Shown piece after piece: positions 56,448 to 64,000 of a DNA stretch of 64,000 nucleotides. How positions within the stretch are numbered: position 1 is the stretch's first letter; each line of letters starts with the position of its first letter. The DNA is taken from contig NC_050096.1 in the NCBI RefSeq assembly GCF_902167145.1, positions 156,735,825 through 156,799,824 on the forward strand. The letters run 5' to 3'. The DNA is from Zea mays (taxonomy: Eukaryota > Streptophyta > Magnoliopsida > Poales > Poaceae). The translations under genes and the position numbers were made by a program. The notes under the pieces were generated by a model, which was not told the DNA's origin, did not search any database, and worked only from the letters and a program-made list of their open reading frames with translations.

Positions 56448-57114
56448 TGTTGGGGGCCTTCGTCTTCCGAAGGTCCTCAAGAACATAATTTAACAATGTT
56501 TTCCGAGTGTAATTTGTGAACAGGTGCTTTCGGTCTCGGATCAGAATCACACAGTGTGAAAAGCACGAATAATACGAAGGTTGATGCTGCGCTGAAGCTA
56601 CGTGCAAGGGAGCTTCGGCATAACGGCAGAAAAGGGAACCGACTTAAAAGGAAAAAGGCTATTTAGACCTCGGTGGATTACCTTAAAGTTGTTAGCAAAT
56701 GTAAAGGGTCTGGATGTAATTTTACATGGGTTGTGTCCCGTGCCTATAAATAGATGAACAGTACCCTCGTACTGTTCACGCTGACTAGTACTTGTTTTTG
56801 CGTCACGCTTGTACTTTTTGCCTTCTGTCAAGCCGAAGGTACTTTTGTAATTCAATATTGTTTCTGCCTTTCCATGGCAATATTATAAGAATGAATTAAC
56901 AACATTATATGATTGTTTATGTTGTCTCTTATATTTCATATGCTTCTTCTTTTATTAATATATATTGTTAATGATGAAGGTATGTCCTTCAAGACCTTCG
57001 TCTGAAGATCATTATATCCTAAGGGGAATAATTTTTCGAAGGACAAAGGGCTTTAACATTTAATATCTTGTGTTGCCTTATTCTTTCATAGTATTTGAGA
57101 ACAAGTCCCCAACA
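56448..57114 (+). repeat. 5' LTR of the Grande-like element
   Basis: 667 bp, TGTTGGGGGCC to CCCCAACA with short inverted ends. Contains a TATAAATAG box at about 56744-56752 followed by a transcription-start-like region. Repeated GAAGGT/ACCTTCG words are typical of this family. Confidence 0.85.
56744..56752 (+). promoter_or_regulatory. TATA box in Grande-like LTR
   Basis: TATAAATAG in CCTATAAATAGATGAACAG, a canonical plant TATA box about 370 bp before the LTR end. Confidence 0.65.
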
Positions 57115-57131
57115 TTGGCGCCCACCTCCGG
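57115..57131 (+). other. Primer binding site of the Grande-like element
   Basis: TTGGCGCCCACCTCCGG immediately after the LTR end CA; a TGGCGCC start is used by several plant Gypsy elements and differs from the iMet PBS of the other two elements here. Confidence 0.65.
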
Positions 57132-58583
57132 TGAACCCTTTTCGAGAGCCAGGAGGAGGAGTTGGACCAAGAAAGTTTCAGCGCCACCGAAGAAAGTTTC
57201 AACGCCAGGGGCTGCCGCAGTGCAGCCACTGGACCCGAACCAGGAGACCCTTTCTCTTCAAGAGGCCCGAAGCCAGAAGAGGAAGGCCACTAGTCCAACA
57301 CTCCAGGAGGAGGAGTTGGACCAAGAAATCAGAAACATGGAGATAATCCATCAGCAAGTGCAAAGGAAGAAGGAGAAGATGGCCCGACTGGCTGATCTTC
57401 AAAGGCAGATCGACGAAGCCACTGAAGAAATACGCCATCTTGTTCAATACGAACAAGATCGAAGGCCCCAACGCAGGGAGCTTCATCAAGAAGGCTTGTT
57501 CAACAACGATGGATGGTATGATGATTTTAATCATGATACCTTTACTTTTGATGATGCTTCTCCCTTGGCAGCAGAACTGCAGGCTATCCCATGGCCCCCA
57601 TCATACAAGCCACCTTAGCTTCCCATGTATGATGGCATTCAGACCCGAAGCAGTTTTTGATGAGTTATGAAGCAACTATATCTTCATATGGAGGCAATGC
57701 AGCTGTCATGGCCAAGTCCTTCGTCGTGGCAGTTCGGAATGTGGCCCAAACATGGTATTCTTCTCTTCGGCCAAGGACCATTACTTCGTGGCAGAAGCTC
57801 AAGGATATGCTGGTGACAAGTTTCCAAGGCTTCCAAACGAAGCCAGTCACAGCTTAGGCCTTGTTTCAATGCACGCAAGATCATGAGGAGTACCTCCAGG
57901 CATATGTCCGAAGGTTCTTGCGTCTCAGAGCACAAGCTCCTATAGTGCCCAATGAAATTGTCATTGAAGCCATGATTAAGGGGCTTCATCCAGGACCTAC
58001 TGCTCAGTATTTCGCTAGAAAGCCCCCACAGACTCTAGAGAAGCTGCTTTAGAAGATGGATGAGTACATCCGGGCTGACAATGACTTCTGCCAAAGAAGG
58101 GACGAAGCATATAGGTTCTCTTAAATGATCAGGGGCTTCGGAGGACGAATCCACCCGAGGCATGTCAGGTCAATTCATTACTCCACGTAGAGTGATGACA
58201 GAGGAAGTCAACAGCAGAGGCCGCAGTATTCTTCGCAAGCTTTGGGGCAGCAACAAAGCTCTTTCCGGCCGCCAGCTCCAAGAGGCAGAGGCGCCAGGGG
58301 CTTCAGAGGGACATATGGGGACCAGCCTAGGAAGATCTACTGCCTATTTTGTGGTGAAGACAAGGGCCACAATACAAGAACGTGTCAAATCACCATCCAA
58401 AAGCAAAAAGAGATTGCAGAAGCCGAAGCCCGGCAAAGTCAACCGAAGCAGGTCCTGCACACTGCTTTGTGTCATTCACCCTACATACCAGAATATGTGG
58501 GTAATCATCCCGCAGCTTCTGTTGCTTCAGCTAGTCAGCCGCAAGTTTCTTGGACACATCTACCACCTCTACCGCCACTATAG
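57130..58583 (+). pseudogene. Gypsy gag (Grande-like)
   Basis: Begins in the frame TLAPTSGEPFSRARRR; a charged coiled-coil-like region (DQEIRNMEIIHQQVQRKKEK, RLADLQRQIDEATEEI) precedes the gag core LPMYDG... MAKSFVVAVRNVAQTWYSSL, QDHEEYLQAYVRRFLRLRAQ, and zinc knuckle CLFCGEDKGHNTRTC at about 58340-58385 (CX2CX4HX4C). In-frame TAG at 57616, 57855 and 58050, each where Gln is expected (PPQLP, TAQALF, LLQKMD), a TAA near 58123 and frameshifts. Capsid protein, dead copy. Confidence 0.82.
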
Positions 58584-59959
58584 CCTGCCTACTCACGAGG
58601 TCAACAGCCAGAAGGGAGTCAATAGACCCATCAGCAGCGAGATTTCAAGGAGGGGTCCGAAACTCACACAGTTAATAGTACTGTGCCAGAATCAAAACAC
58701 ATATATTGAGATATATCCTACCTTTGACATAGTTTTACATTCACTGTCGTTTTCTTTTTAATAAGGAACAATCAATGTAAACCTAGTTTTCTTGTTATTT
58801 TTTAATTTCCTGTACTAGCTTCGTTTATGTCAAAATGAAATATACCTTCGTCACAGACTTACGAGAATGCCGAAGCTACAAAGAGATATTCCTTCAGGAA
58901 TGCAAAGCTAAAAATCACAGGAAAAGTTTCACCGAAGCTACAAAAGTCGTTCTTAAAGAGTGCAGCATAAGTTTGCCGAAGCTTCAAAAAGCCGTTCCTA
59001 AGGGAGCGCAGCGTAAGTTTCCTGCTCAAAAGTCGTTCCTTAGGGAATGCAGAGCCAGATACTGCCGAAATATAAGGCGAAGCGCGAAAAGTCAACGCGA
59101 ATACCGCCGAAATAGAAGGCGAAAAAGTTCAAAAGACGTTCCTTAGGGAATGCAGAACTTACACCGAAAAATAAACGGTGTAGCCGAAAAATAAACGGCA
59201 AAGAGATTTCAGTCATTCCTTAGGGAATGAAGGTTGTGGATGAAGCTTCGGATGTGTGTGTTTGGGCATTCATTGGCACGATACATTAGCATCTTTCTTT
59301 GCATCATATCATCGCATCATATCGCATAACATCACATCATACATCATATCACATCATTGACATCAATTGAAAACGAGGCCGATCTTCGGGCAATGTTTTA
59401 CAAAAAAATGAAAAGATGCCAAGGCACAAAGTAAGCTGAGAATCACAGCTTCATCAGATCTGATGCAGAGAAAGGGATCTATTGTTTACGAAGCATTGAT
59501 GTTTTACAAAGTATGGATGATTTTTATGAAGCATAAAAGCTCTTCTTTACGAAGCATGAAAAGAAGGGAAGGTGTTTTTTCGCCGCAGGATCAAAAACGG
59601 TATGTACAAAAAGTTTCATGCATCGCAAAGAACTGAATTACAAACCACTCATATATTACATTCAAATCTATAAGTACTAAATATTACAAACATAGTTCAG
59701 CAAATGTTACATTAATATTATAGAAAATGTTTTACGATAGCTACTCTTCTTCGTTCAGAACTTTTTCTGCAGCTTCGGTTAGCAGCTTGGTAACAACTTC
59801 ATCTACAATAGCTTCGGCCATATTAATAATTTCTATTGTTTTCTTTGTCTCTGGGTCAGCCAGTGGGTTGAATGGCTCCGGAGGAGGAGATAGTTCAGCT
59901 GCGGTAGAAGACATGAATTAGTTCAAAGTCACAAAAATAAACAACAAAGCTAAAAGCCA
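58584..59959. repeat. Non-coding region with degenerate tandem repeats
   Basis: About 58880-59230 contains repeated GTTCCTTAGGGAATGCAG units with GCCGAAGCTACAAAA and CCGAAATATAAGGCG spacers, at irregular 60-110 bp spacing; 59300-59365 has CATCATATC repeats. These lie where pol should be. 59240-59950 is otherwise AT-rich without coding signal. Confidence 0.7.
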
Positions 59960-59969
59960 TTAAGTGATA

Positions 59970-62221
59970 CATATTCGTCTTTCGAGTTCCGTAGCTTTTT
60001 CAGCTTCTTTCGTTGCTTCTCGAGCGTCATGAATATCCTTTTCGCTTTTCTTCATTATTTCATGAGCCATCCCTCGGTCGCCATTTTCCCAGATATTAGT
60101 GAAAAATTTTCCACCTATTGAACTCGCTTCGGCCGAGGGGTCCTTTGTATCGTCGACGGAGAAGGCAGCTTCGGCCTGGGCCAAGTTTTTAACATGTTCA
60201 CAACCCGCCTTCTCCAAAATGGCTGCAACTCCCCTCACACCAGAGAATGCACAGACGTCCCCGCAGTCACTCAAAATCTCTTCAAAAGCTTCAGCTTCAC
60301 TGCTGATCCACTCGATTACGCCCTCAGGGTCGCCCCGTATGAAGTTGTCTTCGCTTGAGTATGCACCCACGTTGGCGAAGCTAGTCTTTATCTTTTTTAC
60401 GCATTCTACAGATTTTTCAAAGCATCTTTCTTTTGATGCGCGAAGTTCTGCAACTGTTTTTTTCAAAATAATTTTTCCAGTACTCACTGGCATCTCGATC
60501 AGCTTCGGCAACAGCGCATTTTAATTTGGCCTCGGCTAACTACTTCCGAAGGTCTTCAATTTCACTTTTCTGGGCCTCAGCTTGAGCTTTGGAACTAGCC
60601 TCGTCTTCTTTTATTTTGCTCACCAATGAAATTAATATTTTATCTTTTTCAAGGCCTTCGTTCCTTAGTTCAATTACTTCCGAACGAAGGTTGTTCAGAG
60701 CTATTGTGCATCCTTCGTCTTCGATATTTTTCTGTGCCCTGAGGGCATTGCTAAGGATCAAGCCCTGCAAAAGGAGCATAGTATTAAGTATAAAAAAAAT
60801 GAAAAAATTCGTTTTTAAGTACAAAAATTGATTTTCACACCTTTATATTGTTATATGCTAGACTGTCGGCCAATTCATCCTTTGACAGTACTGAAAGCCC
60901 ATCTTCTAATGTTGGCAATCTGAAGCTTCTTCTCATCTCTCGGCAGACAGATATCTCTTTGCTGTCCGGGAGACAGTACAAAAAATCCTCTTCTCCGCTG
61001 TCGTTGAACACTAGTGCCCCCTTCGGATATTTCAGCTTTTGGGCATAGTGTTGAGCTTCTCGTTCTTCTTCTTTAGAGAGTCTTTTTCCCGAAGCATGAT
61101 GGATGATATATTCAATACTTTCTTTTAAAGCTTCGGGAGCAGGAGCGACAGTTTTCTCAAACAAACTCTGTTCTATAGCCTCTTCCTCTGCTGCCTTCTC
61201 CTCAATTTCCGAGGGTTGTTTATCAGCAGGCTCTGAAGGCCCAGCTTCGGCACTAGCCTGGCTCGCTGCAGTTCAACTTCGGCCGGTTTTGTTTTAGCTT
61301 CAATTTGCATTTTTGAAGCCTCAGCAATTTTCCCTAAAGGAATAGAACTTGAAGTCTTTACTGACTCTAGCACATCTAGTACACTTGCCATCCTTTTTAT
61401 TTTGGGAGTCGCCGCAAGACCTTTTTGTGCCTTCGGCACTGTCACTTCTGCCGAAGGGCTTAAAACTTCTAATGTTTTTGTTCCTTCGATTCTTGGCTCC
61501 TCAGTTTTATCAGTCTTCGGCTCAGCTAACTTGGCTAAGGGTGCATTCGGCATTGCAGCCGGCTCTTCAATCTTCTACGTAGGAGAAGCAGGTCCTTTCG
61601 CTTCAGTAGCTGAAGAAGTTTCCCCGCTAAACTCAAGCACTATGGCCGGTTCAATATAGCGTGGTCGGTGGGTAAGGACCTTCAACTTTTTACTCTTCGG
61701 TGTAGGCTCGCTTGGAGCAGCCGAAGCGGCAACCTTTCCAAAGGTTGCACCCTTTCTTTTCTGCTCTCGTGGCGGGTAGCGATAGTCAGGGTACACAAAT
61801 CCAATAGCATCAAAAACCCTATTTAATCTTTTCTTTTTTCGGCTCCCGAAGGCCGCAGATAGTGCATTATCTTCGGACTTGGAATATGCTCCAAGTAACT
61901 CATCGCTAGTATTTTCAACACACTTCAGCCAGTCATCATATGGTTCCACAAACTAGTCTCCAAACCTGAAGGTGTATTTCAATCGAACCAGGCCGCCTTC
62001 GCTAGGGTTAGTGATGGTTTCCTTCGGCATTTCCCAGCTGTCTATCAGTGGCCATATCCTGTAGGCTACATGTTCTTGAACTAAGTCTCTTGTCCCAATA
62101 AAAGAGCAAACTATGTTGAAGGCCCTTCGGCATGCTTCGGCTGCCTCATCAATTTCTACCTTCACTACACCATGACACAATATTGCCCACAGAATGTCTG
62201 ATGGTAAAACACCTAAATAGC
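59970..62221 (-). pseudogene. Antisense extra ORF of the Grande-like element
   Basis: Minus-strand multi-exon ORF: about 61956-62221 (VLPSDILWAILCHGVVKVEI, AFNIVCSFIGTRDLVQEHVA), 61578-61949 (FVEPYDDWLKCVENTSDELL), 61173-61553 (Ala/Pro/Lys/Glu-rich), 60844-61164 (HYAQKLKYPKGALVFNDSGE), intron about 60769-60843, 60543-60768 coiled coil (RSEVIELRNEGLEKDKILIS), and 59970-60511 (GDPEGVIEWISSEAEAFEEI, GCEHVKNLAQAEAAFSVDD). TAG stops at 61953, 61575 and 60540 each sit where Gln is plausible. Function unknown; antisense ORFs at this place are known from Grande-type elements. The N-terminal end is cut by the CACTA-like insertion. Confidence 0.72.
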
Positions 62222-62460
62222 GTCGTACAGTCTGTCGGTAAAGAGTTTTGGTGACAGATAATGTGTGTCGGCAAAAGTCCTGTCGGCAATAATCTTTACC
62301 AGCAGACATAGATGTATCGACATACTATCTGTCGGCAATGGTTATATTTTTGCCGACAGACATATCTTTACCGTCGGACAGACTTTTGCCGACATATTCT
62401 TATGTCGACGGCTTGTGTGTCGCTAAAAGTCTATATGTCGATAGATTGTCTGATGTTATT
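62222..62460. repeat. Subterminal repeat array
   Basis: At least nine copies of TGTCGGYAAAAG or its inverse CTTTTGCCGACA, including 62228, 62258, 62278, 62332, 62353 and 62386. Hairpin-rich. Expected to bind the CACTA TnpA-type protein. Confidence 0.7.
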
Positions 62461-63490
62461 TCCTATGTGCAGTTAAAAAAAGAATACATGCATACAAATA
62501 TATGCTAATGAAACAAATAATAAACTGATTATGATGCACATTGCAGGACAACTTGAATAATATGTAGCTCAGAGTATATGAAATTTGATTACTAAAAGAA
62601 TTGCAGGACAACTTGAATAATATGTAGCCCAGAATATATGTTTGGATTCCAACATATATTTGTTTAGAACACGTTTTCTATGATGAACATATAAAAATAA
62701 TAGCATACATGTTTCCTAAATTTTGAAGTGATCTTTCAGTTCTATTACATGCAAAAGTATAAAGATTCATCTAGCAAACTAAATTCTCTCCATCGCCTAG
62801 GTGTTACGCCAACAACTACCATGCATGCGAGTAATCATTTTTTTCACACTTCAAGCAATCTGATCCTTGCTTCCAGCTCCTCTTCCTACAAAATATTTTG
62901 ATAATATGCCAATTACTGTATCAGCAGGTCCATATATAAACTCCCAACAAAAAATACAAACTGAAAGTGCAATAATAAAGGTTTATTAATACATATATTT
63001 ATGTACTGAATGCACATGATTACAAAGAAATAGAACATGAATCATAACTTGAGCGGGTAGAAAATTTATCATAACAAAGGTATCATGGACTGAATCCTAA
63101 ACATCATAACAAAGGCATCATGGACTGAATCGCGGTCATCATAACAACGGCAAGAAACAGACTCCCAATTGAATCATGGACAACAGGAACAAAAATGGAC
63201 TTCTCCAGACATATAAAGAATCTGTTGTTAAATAGACAGACAAAATAGAAACACTGATTCTTGCATAAAGAATCTGTGGACAGATGCATTACTTAATGCA
63301 CAATAGTACCATTCACTCTGTTTTTAATCCAACTCTACACTTATACACAACTATATATGAAGAAAATATTTATCTGCTGCTGTAGAACCTTAGGTCAACG
63401 TTGATTTTTTGTTATGACCCATCTAAAAATACATAACATTAGAAGCTTGTTCCATTAATTACATAAATAAAATACAAGGTTGTAGTATTA
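62461..63490. other. CACTA-like element 3' non-coding region
   Basis: AT-rich. A 39-bp segment (GCAGGACAACTTGAATAATA...) at about 62543-62580 repeats at 62604-62641, and a CATCATAACAAAGG unit of about 40 bp repeats at 63066, 63107 and 63137. Otherwise nothing. Confidence 0.55.
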
Positions 63491-63970
63491 CCTTATTTGT
63501 TGGCCATGCAACGGGCATAAAAAGAGCATCCCCCATACTCTCTACACCTAAGTATGGTCGTGGCAGAGTACTTTCCCTTTTTAGCACACGAATCACAAAA
63601 ACCTGTGTGAACTCCCTTCCAAGAGGAACATCTCCCACCTTAGTGGTTGGGTCGGTTGAGATAATATTTGCTATTGCAACAGGAACTTCTGATCTCATCA
63701 TAGAATATAATATCACTTCTTTACCAACCTAATAAAATATGCGAAGTAAGATTACAAAGTTCAAATAATGAAACATAAATATGAAGTGATAGATGAGAAA
63801 ATTACAGGATTATCATCTGCATTTTGAGATGATCCATGATTTCTTTGAGGTACCATTGTTGCAATGTCTCGCCTGCGACTTTGCTCTTCAATAGTATTAA
63901 CATCTTCACGATTCCTTAGACGACCCACAGTGCTTGCAACTCGCCTAGTAAGTTGCAAGTCATCTTCAAC
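63491..63970 (-). CDS. CACTA-associated transposase-like protein, C-terminal exons (partial)
   Basis: Two minus-strand exons: 63809-63970 (VEDDLQLTRRVASTVGRLRN, NHGSSQNADDNP) and 63491-63728 (VGKEVILYSMMRSEVPVAIA, TTKVGDVPLGREFTQVFVIR, RPYLGVESMGDALFMPVAWP), joined by an intron with GT/AG borders (63729-63808). The sequence resembles the C-terminal part of plant Ptta/En/Spm-family transposase proteins that accompany CACTA elements. No stop inside. The gene start is beyond 64000. Assignment is from motif memory plus the subterminal array, so moderate. Confidence 0.55.
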
Positions 63971-64000
63971 CATATTTTGTGAATGGTCATTACCATTGTA

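Larger units (their letters stand above)
56448..62221 (+). mobile_element. Grande-like Gypsy element (Tat lineage), pol-deleted
   Basis: 5' LTR 56448-57114, PBS at 57115, degenerate gag with zinc knuckle, then non-coding repeats and an antisense multi-exon ORF on the minus strand, as known for Grande-type maize elements that carry an extra antisense gene between pol and the 3' LTR. No protease, RT or integrase is present between 58590 and 59950, so this is a deletion derivative. It is interrupted near 62222 by a CACTA-like element and its 3' LTR is outside the window. It inserted into the 3' LTR of the Tekay-like element. Confidence 0.78.
62222..64000 (-). mobile_element. CACTA (En/Spm)-like DNA transposon, 3' part
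   Basis: Starts with a subterminal array of TGTCGGCAAAAG-type 10-12-mers in both orientations (62222-62460), the usual binding-site array of CACTA elements, and carries minus-strand transposase-like exons at 63491-63970. The exact terminus (CACTA/TAGTG) was not found at the junction, so the edge may be truncated or mutated. The element continues beyond the window. Confidence 0.6.

Overview
This is nuclear DNA of a large, repeat-rich grass genome, almost certainly maize (Zea mays) or a close relative. The repeat families (a Sirevirus-type Copia element with CACCGGAC/GTCCGGTG palindromes, a long-LTR Tekay-type chromovirus, a Grande-like element with an antisense extra ORF, and Helitrons ending in a hairpin plus CTAG) and the captured plant gene exons all fit that source. 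I see no intact ordinary host gene. The window is a stack of nested transposons, and the gene-like pieces are transposon genes or exons carried by Helitrons.

Layout. Positions 1-2641 are a reverse-strand, internally deleted copy of a Tekay-like Gypsy element. It is interrupted at 2642 by a second, forward copy of the same family. That copy has a 5' LTR (2642-7654), PBS (7659), a leader that resumes at 38419, an extra ORF, gag, pol with chromodomain (to 44467), PPT (44721) and a 3' LTR from 44732 that continues past later insertions to at least 56447. The forward copy received: (i) a 30.4 kb Helitron (7989-38418) in its leader; (ii) a MITE-like insert in integrase (43285-43687); (iii) a 4.0 kb non-autonomous Helitron (47192-51157) in the 3' LTR; (iv) a reverse-strand solo LTR (51171-55521, target duplication TGATT); (v) a Grande-like Gypsy element from 56448. 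The Grande-like element is itself cut near 62222 by a CACTA-like element running off the window. The large Helitron was entered by a nearly intact Opie/Ji-like Copia element (28662-37606, target duplication CTTCC).

The large Helitron is the most interesting object. It has recognisable 5' and 3' termini and A/T target flanks, and its own RPA-like gene and Rep-helicase gene (HUH motif, tyrosine pair and Walker A present, but several stops and frameshifts). Next to its 3' end is a multi-exon Ulp1-like cysteine protease gene whose His-Asp-Cys residues are all present. Its 5' half carries fragments of at least five host genes (a DnaJ10-like chaperone, nucleoporin NUP205, ribosomal protein uS10/RPS20, actin, an isoflavone-reductase-like gene) plus a truncated initiator tRNA-Met. 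The small Helitron carries pieces of a CDI-like glycosyltransferase gene and a CCCH/RRM gene.

Decay pattern. Most premature stops in the two older Gypsy elements are TAG where the family codon is CAG (or TGG after C), the change expected from deamination of CHG-methylated cytosine. The young Copia element has open frames and LTRs differing at about 8 positions by eye. All boundaries were read by eye and no database search was run.
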